A stretch of DNA of 64,000 bases from an uncultured Eubacterium sp. (GTDB lineage Bacteria; Bacillota; Clostridia; Lachnospirales; Lachnospiraceae): contig CAMWXD010000005.1 in the NCBI GenBank assembly GCA_947178105.1, positions 1-64,000 on the forward strand, read 5' to 3'. This document shows positions 51,857-60,765 of this stretch, one piece after another. Every line of letters starts with the position of its first letter. Position 1 is the first letter of the stretch. The notes below the pieces were generated by a model, which searched no databases, was not told the origin of the DNA, and saw only the letters and a program-made list of their open reading frames with translations. Position numbers and translations under genes: made by a program.

Positions 51857-52955
51857 AACAAAAAACAAACGGAACACACACAATCTAAAGCAAATACATT
51901 CCTATATCACCTTATAAAAAGATCTGTTTTTATCGAAAAATCTTTCGATCAGATCTTACAAAAGAGGACAAGGATGTAAGAGCAGGAAGCGGGGTGAGTC
52001 CACCAGCAACAATATGAAATACCATATAATCTAAGAAACGAGGTACAGTCCAATGATTACATAAGTTTTTACACAGCGTGTACTGCATAATCTGATGAAA
52101 CGGAGATTAGGCCAATGGAGAGAGATATTTAGCTTAGTTTGTTTTTGTAAATTAACGAAAGCGAGGATAGTCCAATGGAGGGAATGACTTAAATCGACAA
52201 CATCCTGAACCCGAATTTTAGTTTCGAAATCTCAGAAAGAGGGGTACAGTCCAATGAAAACAGAAGTTTAGGCCCGGATTTTTGTTAATATACGATGATT
52301 TGTAACATTCCATGAAAGCGGGGTACAGACCAATGGGAACAACAATTTAAGCCCGGATTTTTGTTAATATACACAAGTTTGTCATATGAAATGAAAGTGG
52401 GGTATAAACCAATGGGAACGATAACTTAAACCCAGATTTTTATGAATATACAACTTCTTGTCATATTGAATGAAAGTGGGGTACAGACCAATGGGAACCA
52501 TAAGATAAACCCAATTTTTCAGCAGTCGTAAAAGCTGCTATTTCGAACGAAAGCGGGGACAGTCCAATGGATCTGACAGCTTTAATCCACCAATTTATAA
52601 AATAGTCTAACGAAAGCGGGGTAAACTCCAATGCATGACTCAAATCTTAAAAACGTTTTCAGATTAGTTACATGATATGCAGAAGATACCGTGAAGACAA
52701 CACTGTAAAGTGGTCGGAGATTCAGTCGAGTACATTCATATATGGGTCCAGATCAAAAGCATTCAAGGAAAACAGACATGGATATTGAATGGACTAAGCT
52801 GGAGACAAAAAAACAAACATGATATTTCATTCCTCATTTAAGATATCGTTGTAAAAAACTAATAGAAAGGCATGGAAAAACCCATGGATACAATAGTCTA
52901 AGAGGCATCAGCAATTTAAAGAATTAAATTGTTGGTGCCTCTTCTTTCGCTTCTT
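51857..52955 (+). ncRNA. Unrecognised 1.1-kb tandem-repeat RNA with micro-ORFs
   Basis: An isolated plus-strand transcription unit: strong promoter at 51822-51850, strong terminator at 52900-52957, no ORF longer than about 30 codons in the right place. At least nine imperfect copies of a core (GAAAGYGGGG, then CCAATG about 6-8 nt later) fill 52034-52650. A degenerate copy lies at 51985-52003 and an end copy at 52865-52901. The region 52660-52860 is unlike the rest. Linkers form small hairpins with changed sequence but kept pairing. It could be a structured sponge or scaffold RNA, or an mRNA for a series of micro-peptides. It lies between secA and a PilZ gene on the opposite strand. I know no family that fits. 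Confidence 0.75.
52034..52650 (+). repeat. Nine tandem SD-like/ATG repeat units
   Basis: The ATG of each unit is at 52053, 52115, 52175, 52254, 52333, 52412, 52491, 52567 and 52631, giving periods of 62, 60, 79, 79, 79, 79, 76 and 64 bp. Each unit has a purine-rich, Shine-Dalgarno-like GAGG or GGGG about nine bases before the ATG and CCA directly before it. Encoded micro-peptides in order are MIT, MERDI, MEGMT, MKTEV, MGTTI, MGTIT, MGTIR, then longer frames of 12 and 14 codons; a last copy at 52884 encodes MDTIV. Three 79-bp units also have an in-frame ATG seven codons upstream (for example MKAGYRPMGTTI). Units are too far apart and too divergent for a CRISPR. Confidence 0.85.
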
Positions 52956-52957
52956 TT
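52900..52957 (+). terminator. Terminator of the repeat RNA
   Basis: A 20-bp stem (52900-52919 with 52924-52943; two G-U pairs) with a 4-nt loop, followed by a T-rich run to 52957. The stop codon of the last micro-ORF (52899-52901) lies at its base. Confidence 0.95.
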
Positions 52958-52967
52958 CAATGAACGG

Positions 52968-53606
52968 TTATCGGTCTTCCCGCATCTTATCTGCAACGTA
53001 ATAGCCCAGATTTCCTCCCGCATTGACCAGACGGCATCCATAGAACAAGCCGCCTCCCGGCAGTTCCTTTTTCCAGACAACCCTTGCTTCTACTTTAATC
53101 TCCTGTTCTTCCTCATCATCCTCTTTTCCCTCGTCCAAAAACTGGATATACAGATGCCTGATATCCTGCTCTTCGATCTTAACCGGGCACTCGAATCCGA
53201 TCCCGTTGACGCACAGGTCATGGATCATAATATCCACACCGTCCGGAACATTGCTGATCTTTAGCTTGCCTGGCTTATTCAGCAGGATTCTGGATACTTT
53301 GCGGCGGTTTACCTTTACGCTGGCCTTGGGAGCTGCCAGCGCATGATATTGTTTACCGTCTACTGTCCTTTTTTGAATCCTGCAGTTTGTCCATGCCTTC
53401 GGCATATCCTTCCCGTCCTCATAGATCGTGATAATCTGCACATGCGGGCTGGAAAAATCCACGATCTGCCCGTCATGTCGGATCAGCTCCAACAATACGA
53501 CCTCAGAACGAACGCCAGCTACCTGTGCTTCCATATCTGCCAAAAGCGTTTTATGCTTACAGCGGATTGTCACCTTCTCGCCTTTTTTTAATTCTGATAT
53601 TTTCAA
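52968..53606 (-). CDS. PilZ-domain protein with YcgR-like N-terminus
   Basis: A 212-residue cytoplasmic protein. Residues 1-90 form a YcgR-type beta domain; the PilZ domain (about 98-205) has the RxxxR region NRRKVSRILLN and then DLCVNGIGFECP in place of the usual D/N-x-S-x-x-G, so serine is cysteine. It should bind cyclic di-GMP, possibly with altered affinity. GGAGG is eleven bases before the ATG. It is followed in reading order after the chemotaxis receptor gene (23-base gap), and the two probably form an operon. Confidence 0.85.
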   Translation of the reverse strand: MKISELKKGEKVTIRCKHKTLLADMEAQVAGVRSEVVLLELIRHDGQIVDFSSPHVQIITIYEDGKDMPKAWTNCRIQKRTVDGKQYHALAAPKASVKVNRRKVSRILLNKPGKLKISNVPDGVDIMIHDLCVNGIGFECPVKIEEQDIRHLYIQFLDEGKEDDEEEQEIKVEARVVWKKELPGGGLFYGCRLVNAGGNLGYYVADKMREDR

Positions 53607-53629
53607 ACTGCCACCTCCAAAATTTAAAA

Positions 53630-55411
53630 CTATTGCAGCCGGAACTTGTTTACTTCCATATCCAGCATATTGGCAATATCCATATTGGTATCGGCCAATC
53701 CTTCGATATCCTTAACATTATCATTAATGCTTGCCGACATCTCAGAAATACGGCTGACGCCAAGCGCACTTTCCTCTACCGAATGATTGACAGACTCCAT
53801 CACCTGGCGAATCTGATCCATATTGTTCTGGAGCTGCTGCGACTGGTCGCTGAATACCTGCATCATTTCATTGATCTTGCCGGAATCTTCATTATATTCC
53901 TCACTTGTTTTCACAAGATCTGAATATCCTTTCATCGCGACATCCTCTACGAACTTCACCATGCGGGATGCTTCTTCAGAAAGCGCATTGACTGCCTTAA
54001 TAACGACGGTACTGACTTCCTGGATCTGCTCTGCTGCTGAAGCCGAGTCCGCCGCCAGCTTTCCGATCTCATCTGCGACAACGGCAAATCCCCTGCCTGC
54101 TTCCCCGGCTCTTGCCGCCTCAATACTTGCATTGAGCGCCAGCAAATTCGTCTGGTCGGTAATATTAATGATATTTGAAGTCAGTTCACCGATTTTTTCA
54201 ACTGCCTTGGACTGTTCAATCCTTGCATATACACTGTCTGTCATTTCCTGCGTACGCTGCTTTGCAGCCCTTTGCTCGGAAATCGCACTCGCCTGGATCT
54301 TCTGTGCGCTTTCTTTGATCTCATCGGACAATGCACCGCCGTCCCGTGTACGGTCGTTGATCTGTTCGATAAACTGGAATACCTCGTTCACAGACTCGTT
54401 AATCCGGTTCAGGGAAGATGTCGTCTCTTCCATCGTCGCCGTCATCTCTTCCATCGTCGAAGACACCTCTGAAACGCTTGACTGCGTATCCCGCAAATGC
54501 GACACGACGTTTTCAGAAGAATCGTTCAGCTTATTGGAATTATCTGAAATATTCATCATAATCTGACGCATATAGGCAAGCAGCTCATTGACATGCCCTG
54601 CAATACACTCGATTTCATCCCCTGTCCGAATCTGTACCGTCTGGGTCAGATCCCCGTTACTGTTTACGATATCATAGATCCTGTCGTCCACATTCCACAG
54701 ATTTTTTGTAATGCGGCTGATAATCAGGCTGAAAATAATGACCGCTATAACAAAAAAAGCAATCCCTATATAAACGATATTGCGCATTGTCTCGTTTACC
54801 GCAGCCACAATATTATCCGCTTCATAATCACACCCGATCGCGCCTACCACCTTCATCTGCTTGTTGAATACTGGTACATACGCAGAAATCACAGAAGTAT
54901 TTTTTTCTTTCTCTATCTTGCTGCTTTTGACAACCTCTCCCTTTTCAAATACAGGCTTTAACACCTCATACGGTTCACTGAACTCCGTACCGACTGCCTG
55001 CATATCCTCTGTATCCAGGTCTACGCCATAGTAGACTTTTCCGTTTTCTGCATAAAGCGTATACATATACCGGATGGACGACCCCTTTATCGTATCCGAC
55101 ATTGCATTTGCCAGCGCTTTATATGTAGCAGTCGATTCTCCGCCGACTTCAATCCGCTCCAGCAGGTTGCCGTTAATCTTATCCTCCGCCAAATTGCCGA
55201 TATACACTGCCATTTCCGCTCCGGTAGAGATCATATCGGTCTCCATGCGCGACTTAAATAAAAGCGCCATACAGCAGCAGATCACCGCTACCATCACGGC
55301 AGTCGGCACAATCACCTTTGCCCGGATACTGAGCTTTCTGGTCTTATGCCTGTAATTTCCTGTCTCAAGCTTCCTTTCGTCCACTTGTCCTTCTTTTTTC
55401 TTCTTGCTCAT
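53630..55411 (-). CDS. Methyl-accepting chemotaxis protein
   Basis: A 593-residue receptor. Membrane helices at about 29-50 and 208-232 flank a dCache-like extracellular sensor; HAMP follows (about 232-285), then the signalling coiled coil with the hairpin tip around [22 protein letters not shown]. The last residues [10 protein letters not shown] carry no CheR-binding pentapeptide. GGAGG precedes the ATG. It is upstream of the PilZ gene in one unit. No other chemotaxis gene is in the window. Confidence 0.93.
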   Translation of the reverse strand: MSKKKKEGQVDERKLETGNYRHKTRKLSIRAKVIVPTAVMVAVICCCMALLFKSRMETDMISTGAEMAVYIGNLAEDKINGNLLERIEVGGESTATYKALANAMSDTIKGSSIRYMYTLYAENGKVYYGVDLDTEDMQAVGTEFSEPYEVLKPVFEKGEVVKSSKIEKEKNTSVISAYVPVFNKQMKVVGAIGCDYEADNIVAAVNETMRNIVYIGIAFFVIAVIIFSLIISRITKNLWNVDDRIYDIVNSNGDLTQTVQIRTGDEIECIAGHVNELLAYMRQIMMNISDNSNKLNDSSENVVSHLRDTQSSVSEVSSTMEEMTATMEETTSSLNRINESVNEVFQFIEQINDRTRDGGALSDEIKESAQKIQASAISEQRAAKQRTQEMTDSVYARIEQSKAVEKIGELTSNIINITDQTNLLALNASIEAARAGEAGRGFAVVADEIGKLAADSASAAEQIQEVSTVVIKAVNALSEEASRMVKFVEDVAMKGYSDLVKTSEEYNEDSGKINEMMQVFSDQSQQLQNNMDQIRQVMESVNHSVEESALGVSRISEMSASINDNVKDIEGLADTNMDIANMLDMEVNKFRLQ

Positions 55412-55522
55412 GCCGATTCCTCCAATCTACCTTTTCCCTGTTTGCACCAAAGCCAAATCTATTCTACCACAAATCCTTTCTTTTTGCTACCTATACAAAA
55501 ATATTTTTTAAATTTGCATGAT

Positions 55523-56092
55523 TTATGACATTTTGCACAATAATCCTGCCTTTCTGTTTTTCCAGTCCGGCAATATTTGTTCCACAAACTGATAAAACGC
55601 TTTGGAATGGTCTGGGTGTATAAAATGCGAAAACTCGTGCACAACGACGTATTCGACGCTTTCAAGCGGTTTTTCCAGCAGCAGGCTGTTAAACGTGATC
55701 TTCTGTTTTCCAGGAATACAGGAGCCCCACCGGGAGCTCATCCTGCGAATGCAGATCTTGGGATAAGCGACCCCCAGCTTTTCAAATACCGGATAATACT
55801 GGCGGCTTAGCCGTTCACACAAAACGCCTGCCTGAATCTTCTGCCAGGTGTCATAAAGCTTCCGCCTGTACGCGGTATCCGCGCCATCCGCCGCATACAA
55901 ATACAGGCAGCCGTCTTTGCAAAATACCGCTTCTCCTTTGTTATTTCTGGAAAAGCTGGTAATCTCACCTGCCTGCACCTGTGCAATCCATTCCGGCACA
56001 AGCCGGCGGTCAGCCTTGCCTGCCTGTAGCAGAAGCGTTCCTCCCAAATACGGAAGCTGCTCTCCGGTTAAAAACTGCTGCTGTTTTTTCAT
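55523..56092 (-). CDS. YgjP-like (SprT-type) metallopeptidase
   Basis: A 189-residue protein of the YgjP/DUF45 family. The zinc motif is YVVVHEFSHFIHPDHSKAF, with the HExxH histidines and a third histidine six residues on. The segment MSSRWGSCIPGKQKITFN is the usual family motif ahead of it. Cytoplasmic, substrate unknown. AGGAGG precedes the ATG. Confidence 0.88.
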   Translation of the reverse strand: MKKQQQFLTGEQLPYLGGTLLLQAGKADRRLVPEWIAQVQAGEITSFSRNNKGEAVFCKDGCLYLYAADGADTAYRRKLYDTWQKIQAGVLCERLSRQYYPVFEKLGVAYPKICIRRMSSRWGSCIPGKQKITFNSLLLEKPLESVEYVVVHEFSHFIHPDHSKAFYQFVEQILPDWKNRKAGLLCKMS

Positions 56093-56252
56093 AAACTCCT
56101 CCTGGCACCCTTGCCTGTATGGTACAAATATTTTCTTTATTTATCATAACACATTTTGCAAAAAACGCAAAGGCATCCAATCTGGGTCTTCTCAAAAACG
56201 GTCAATTTGCTATAATAGAAAGAGACTGGTGCTGCCAGCAAAGGAGGCTCCT

Positions 56253-56867
56253 ATGAACGAAAAATTTTTTTCCCTTCCAAAAGAACGGCAGCAGGCAATC
56301 CTGAATGCCGGCTACCATGTATTTTCGCAAAATACATATAAAAAAGCACCTGTCGGCGAGGTCGCCGCGGCTGCCGGGATCAGCAAATCCCTGCTGTTTT
56401 ACTATTTCCGCAATAAACGGGATCTTTATCTGTTTCTCTGGGAAAACTGTGTACGTATGACGTCAAAATCGATGATTGCTTACGACTGTTATCAGCAGAC
56501 AAACCTGTTTGAAATGCTAAAGCGGGGGATGCAGGCAAAAATGAGCATTATGTATGAGTATCCTCAGATCGGCAGCTTTGCCATCAACGCATTTTATGAA
56601 GAAGACCCGTCCGTCGCGCCTGCCATCCACGAAAGCTATGAACGGTATAAAAACTCCGACGCAAAAGATGCGCTCGCCCGCCTGGATCCCGCTCAGTTTA
56701 AAGAAGGCATCGACCTGCGTATGATGTACCGGGAAATGTATCTGGCGTCCGAAGGATATCTTTGGGAAATGCTGCGCAAGTCGCCCCTTCCAATAGAAGA
56801 AATGGAACGGGATTTTGCAGATATGATCGAATTTTGGAAAAAGCTTTATCTGAAAGAAAATGGCTGA
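56253..56867 (+). CDS. TetR-family regulator of the adjacent ABC exporter
   Basis: A 204-residue TetR regulator: HTH at about 22-45 (PVGEVAAAAGISKSLLFYYFRNK) and a ligand-binding C-terminal domain. AAGGAGG is six bases before the ATG at 56253; the open frame extends upstream but overlaps the protease gene without support. It lies 38 bases ahead of the ABC ATPase gene in the same direction and should regulate that operon. Confidence 0.88.
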   Translation: MNEKFFSLPKERQQAILNAGYHVFSQNTYKKAPVGEVAAAAGISKSLLFYYFRNKRDLYLFLWENCVRMTSKSMIAYDCYQQTNLFEMLKRGMQAKMSIMYEYPQIGSFAINAFYEEDPSVAPAIHESYERYKNSDAKDALARLDPAQFKEGIDLRMMYREMYLASEGYLWEMLRKSPLPIEEMERDFADMIEFWKKLYLKENG

Positions 56868-56905
56868 CAAACATCATCAGCCAACCCAATCGAAAGGAGG
56901 CATAA

Positions 56906-57889
56906 ATGGCTGCAAATAAACCGAAACAAACCGCCCCTGTTAAAAATGCTGTTGAAATCCGACACTTGACAAAAGCTTACGGAAAAGCGCGCGGGATTAC
57001 CGACATTACGCTTTCTATCCCGGAAGGGGAATTTTTTGGCTTTATTGGGCCCAACGGCGCCGGAAAGAGCACCACAATACACACACTTCTTGGGCTGCTG
57101 CGCGCAGACAGCGGCAGCGCCAGCATTTTCGGCATAGATATCGCTTCCAGGAATCAGAAGGCGCTCCTGTCCCAGACAGGATACCTTCCCGCAGAATCTG
57201 TCTTTTATCCTGGGATGCGTGTACGGGATATCATCCGCTTTTCCGCTGCATTGCGCCGTACTGACTGCACCAGCAGCGCAGCGGGGCTGTGTGAACGGCT
57301 TGCCCTCGACCCATCGAAAAAAGTAGAAGAACTGTCGTTTGGAAACCGCAAAAAATTAGGCATCGTATGCGCTTTGCTGGGAAATCCGCGCCTGTGCATT
57401 ATGGACGAGCCTACCAGCGGCCTAGACCCATTTATACAGCGGGAATTTTTCGCAATTCTACAAGAACGCCACCAGCAGGGAACAACGATTTTTCTGTCTT
57501 CCCATATTTTGTCAGAAATACAACGTTACTGCACGCGTGCCGCTGTCATCCGTGCAGGCAGCATCATCGCCTGCGACACTGTAAAAGCCCTGTCCCAGGC
57601 AAATGCCAGGCGTGTCCAGTTCCAATGCAGCCTTGATCCTGCGCATCTGGCAGCATCCGCATCGGACACACTGGGCAATATCCGCGATCTGCATCAGGCA
57701 GGGCATAGCATCAGCTTCCTGTATGGCGGCGACCTGCCTGCGCTGCTCCGGTTTCTGGCGGCATACCCGATCGCAGATCTGACGATTGCAGAACCTGACC
57801 TGGAGGAAATCTTTATGCACTACTATACAGATCCCGGCAGCAGCCCGGCACAAACGGAGGAAACCACCAATGACCATTACACTGCATGA
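56906..57889 (+). CDS. ABC transporter ATP-binding protein
   Basis: A 327-residue ATPase: Walker A GPNGAGKSTT (about 50), signature LSFGNRKKLG and Walker B LCIMDEPTSGLD, then an additional C-terminal domain typical of multidrug or antibiotic exporters of the CcmA/NatA group. GAAAGGAGG precedes the ATG. It overlaps the permease gene by 20 bases. Confidence 0.92.
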   Translation: MAANKPKQTAPVKNAVEIRHLTKAYGKARGITDITLSIPEGEFFGFIGPNGAGKSTTIHTLLGLLRADSGSASIFGIDIASRNQKALLSQTGYLPAESVFYPGMRVRDIIRFSAALRRTDCTSSAAGLCERLALDPSKKVEELSFGNRKKLGIVCALLGNPRLCIMDEPTSGLDPFIQREFFAILQERHQQGTTIFLSSHILSEIQRYCTRAAVIRAGSIIACDTVKALSQANARRVQFQCSLDPAHLAASASDTLGNIRDLHQAGHSISFLYGGDLPALLRFLAAYPIADLTIAEPDLEEIFMHYYTDPGSSPAQTEETTNDHYTA

Positions 57890-58658
57890 ATTAAAACAAA
57901 ACAAACGCCAGTTTTTGATCTGGACGGCTGCCATCGGCTTTTTGCTTGCTGTCTGTGTCTTTTTATTTCCTGAGATGAAAGGCGAGATGGACGGGATGAA
58001 TGATATTTTCTCTTCCATGGGCAGCTTTACCGAAGCTTTCGGCATGGATAAAATCAGCTTTGGCACGCTCACCGGATTTTATGCCGTAGAATGCGGCAAC
58101 ATCCTCGGGCTTGGCGGCGCCTTTTTTGCATCTTTATGCGCCGTATCAATGCTGGCAAAGGAGGAAACCGGGCATACTGCCGCGTTTCTGCTGACACATC
58201 CTATCAGCCGTATCCGCGTGATCCTAGAAAAACTGGCTGCCATGCTGCTGCAGGTCATACTGCTCAACCTTATCCTGTACGTGCTTGCAGCAGCTTCGAT
58301 CGCCTTGATTGGCGAGGATATCCCATGGAAGGAGCTGACGCTGCTTCATCTTGCCTATTTTCTCTTGCAGACAGAGCTTGCCGGCATTTGCTTTGGCATA
58401 TCCGCCTTTCTGCGCAGGGGCAGTACCGGGCTTGGCATCGGCGTCGCTGTGCTGCTGTATTTTCTGAACCTGGTTGCAAATATTACCGAACAGGCGGAAT
58501 TTTTAAAGTATCTCACACCGTTTGGCTATGCAGAAGGCGCCGATCTGATCACCAGCCTGCGCCTGGACGGCAGGCTGGTGGGGATCGGCATGGTGCTTGG
58601 CGCATTGGGCATCCTGCTGGGCTGCTGGAAATACTGTACAAAAGATATTTATTCCTGA
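57870..58658 (+). CDS. ABC-2 type transporter permease
   Basis: A 262-residue protein with six predicted helices, starting MTITLHELKQNKRQFLIWTA. The ATG at 57870 overlaps the ATPase end and has GGAGG eight bases upstream. With the ATPase it forms an exporter; the substrate may be an antibiotic, lipid or ion and is not visible. Confidence 0.88.
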   Translation: MTITLHELKQNKRQFLIWTAAIGFLLAVCVFLFPEMKGEMDGMNDIFSSMGSFTEAFGMDKISFGTLTGFYAVECGNILGLGGAFFASLCAVSMLAKEETGHTAAFLLTHPISRIRVILEKLAAMLLQVILLNLILYVLAAASIALIGEDIPWKELTLLHLAYFLLQTELAGICFGISAFLRRGSTGLGIGVAVLLYFLNLVANITEQAEFLKYLTPFGYAEGADLITSLRLDGRLVGIGMVLGALGILLGCWKYCTKDIYS

Positions 58659-58665
58659 ACTAAAA

Positions 58666-59907
58666 TCAGCGGCTTTCTGTCATCACCGTTCTTGTGCGAA
58701 TGGCAATTATCAGCGATACCACGCCTGAAAATAAAACAACCACATATTCACATCCCTTGCAAGCCGCAAACAGCACGCCATACATGGCATTCCCCAAAGG
58801 CTGCGCACACATGGAGATGGCAAGAACGAACGCAATCACTTTTCCGATTAAGTGCTGCGGCGTTTCTGTCTGGATAAAGGACAGCATCTGCACGGTAAAA
58901 ATGGTCGAACACACCAAAATGATAAAACAGCATACGGTAATTACGATATAATTCAGCATCCCGGATGAAAACAGCAGCAGCGCGGCACTGATCGGAAATA
59001 CGCATACCGCACAAATGATGATCAGATTGCCTGCTTTTTGAACCTTTAGTTTGTCCGCAAAAATGCCCGCACAAATACCGCCTGTCAATCCGCCCGCCGC
59101 CAATGCTCCTTCTGCAAACCCATAAAGCCTGTTCGCCTGTGCTGCTTCTAGATTGAATACTTCGGTTACCAGATAAGGCAACGCAACAAGAATCATTGCG
59201 GACAAAAACAAATTCATCCCGCAGATTACAAAAAGTGTTTTTCCAATCACAGGCTTTTCCTCCCGGATAAAATGAATGCTCTCAGCACAATCAGCCTTGG
59301 CTATCTTCCATATGCTGCTGTCTGTGCGCTGCTTCTGAAACGGTATTTGTATAAATATTTCCATAACTGCCGACAGGAGAAAGCATCCCATGCATACCCA
59401 TAAGATCGGCTTTAGCCCATACGCACTGTATAAAACCCCTCCAAGCACAGGCCCTATTAAGGATGCAAACGAGCTGATGGTATTAATCACAGAATTTGCA
59501 GCCATAAAAGAATCCTGGTTAACCAACACCGGGATGCTTGCCTGCACAGATGGCTGATATGCACCCGCAATGCCATATAACAGCATCAGTGTGGCAGTCA
59601 AAAGGAGGATCAGGTGCTCTCCATGCATCAGCAGGGAAAATGCCAGAATAACAGCCGCTGTAAAAAAATCCAATAGAACCATCACATTTCTTTTATTTAC
59701 TCTGTCTGCAACAATCCCTCCAATCGGCGACAGCAAAATAGCCGGAAGAAAGGCACATGCCGTAACCATCCCGTAAAGCGCCGATGATCCTGTCAGATTC
59801 AATAAATACAGCGGCAATGCAAATCTGATCGTAGCATTTCCAAACAAAGAAATGATCTGCCCGATGACCACTAACGTAAAGTCTTTGGTAAACAATTTTT
59901 GACTCAT
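58666..59907 (-). CDS. Major facilitator superfamily efflux transporter
   Basis: A 413-residue membrane protein with twelve predicted helices, of the enterobactin-exporter/macrolide-efflux type (start LFTKDFTLVVIGQIISLFGN; loop motif GGIVADRVNKRNVMVLLD). The ATG at 59905-59907 has GGAGG eight bases upstream; an ATG five codons earlier has none. It follows a TetR gene by 91 bases in the same direction, with an operator-like site between. Likely drug or metabolite efflux. Confidence 0.9.
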   Translation of the reverse strand: MSQKLFTKDFTLVVIGQIISLFGNATIRFALPLYLLNLTGSSALYGMVTACAFLPAILLSPIGGIVADRVNKRNVMVLLDFFTAAVILAFSLLMHGEHLILLLTATLMLLYGIAGAYQPSVQASIPVLVNQDSFMAANSVINTISSFASLIGPVLGGVLYSAYGLKPILWVCMGCFLLSAVMEIFIQIPFQKQRTDSSIWKIAKADCAESIHFIREEKPVIGKTLFVICGMNLFLSAMILVALPYLVTEVFNLEAAQANRLYGFAEGALAAGGLTGGICAGIFADKLKVQKAGNLIIICAVCVFPISAALLLFSSGMLNYIVITVCCFIILVCSTIFTVQMLSFIQTETPQHLIGKVIAFVLAISMCAQPLGNAMYGVLFAACKGCEYVVVLFSGVVSLIIAIRTRTVMTESR

Positions 59908-59952
59908 TTTCGAAACCTCCATTTTTCTGTTCTGTTTGTTTCCTTTATATTA

Positions 59953-59971
59953 ATACCGACGGTTGGTATGT
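59953..59971. promoter_or_regulatory. TetR operator-like site upstream of the MFS gene
   Basis: ATACCGACGGTTGGTATGT contains the half site GGTATGT in the same context as the perfect site at 60683-60699 and a matching ATACC arm. It lies about 45 bases before the MFS start. Confidence 0.5.
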
Positions 59972-59998
59972 ATAAGCCTTAAAAAAGATCTGCCCCTT

Positions 59999-60664
59999 TC
60001 ACAGGGCAGATTTTTTGCTTTTTTGATAGATCATTGTCAGCTCCTGAAACCGTTCCAGCATCTGCTCATCGATAATATCCAGCCCAAAGCCTTGCATCAT
60101 CTTGTCAAATACCATAAACTTACAATAAGCTTCTTCTGCCGTGCTGTCAAAGATCATAGGATTCATCCAGACATTTGCCACAAGCAAAATCAATTCCGCC
60201 AGTTGCTTTGGATATTCCGTATACATGGAACCGTCTGCAATCCCCTGCTCAATAATCGGCAAAATATAGTTTGGCGCCGCTTCTTCTATCGTATCACGCA
60301 AAAGGCTGTACAAAAGCTTCGGGTTATTATGAAAGTCCGGAGCGACTGCAAAAAGATCATTTTGTACCGGCCGGCTGATCGATTCTCTGAAAATGGTTTT
60401 CAGCTTTTCCTTGCCGCTAATGCCTGTGCGGTCACGAATGGCTGCAAGCATCTGATTCGACTCAGCCATCATTGCGTCTATGAGAGCAATTAAAATATCT
60501 TCCTTGGACTTGAAATGATGATAGATCGCGCCTTTACTAAGGCCGCCCAAATGATCGATCAAGTCCTGAATAGAGGTATGCTCATACCCTTTTTCCATAA
60601 ATAAGCGAAAAGCAACGTCTAATATAGAATGAACGGTTTCCTCTGGATGCTTATTTCTAGCCAT
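59999..60664 (-). CDS. TetR-family regulator of the MFS exporter
   Basis: A 221-residue regulator with HTH near 25-50 (SIQDLIDHLGGLSKGAIYHHFKSKED) and an effector domain. GGAGG precedes the ATG. Two operator-like palindromes, one covering its own start site and one before the MFS gene, suggest that it represses both. Confidence 0.9.
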   Translation of the reverse strand: MARNKHPEETVHSILDVAFRLFMEKGYEHTSIQDLIDHLGGLSKGAIYHHFKSKEDILIALIDAMMAESNQMLAAIRDRTGISGKEKLKTIFRESISRPVQNDLFAVAPDFHNNPKLLYSLLRDTIEEAAPNYILPIIEQGIADGSMYTEYPKQLAELILLVANVWMNPMIFDSTAEEAYCKFMVFDKMMQGFGLDIIDEQMLERFQELTMIYQKSKKSAL

Positions 60665-60682
60665 TCCTGCTCGCCTCCCTTA

Positions 60683-60734
60683 ACATACCGTTGGTATGTA
60701 TTTTACAATACCATACGGATGGCATCCCTGTCAA
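60683..60734 (-). promoter_or_regulatory. TetR promoter with start-site operator
   Basis: Minus-strand TTGACA (60734-60729), 18-bp spacer, TATTGT (60710-60705). The palindrome ACATACC-GTT-GGTATGT (60683-60699, perfect 7-bp arms) lies just after the -10, the classic position for autorepression. Confidence 0.7.
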
Positions 60735-60765
60735 GCCTGATCAGATAAAATATAACTTGTAAATT

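Noticed and set aside
52095-52187. A 30-codon frame (MKRRLGQWREIF...) across two repeat units
   Set aside because: It uses a frame not kept in the other units and reads through the cores at different phases; likely incidental.
51985-52650. CRISPR or TIGR-type guide array
   Set aside because: Repeats are degenerate, only about 23 nt is shared, periods vary from 60 to 79 bp with related linkers rather than unique spacers, and there is no cas or tas gene nearby.
52645-52665. Catabolite-response (cre) site in the repeat RNA
   Set aside because: AAAACGTTTTCA resembles half of the consensus but the other side fits poorly and it lies far from the promoter.
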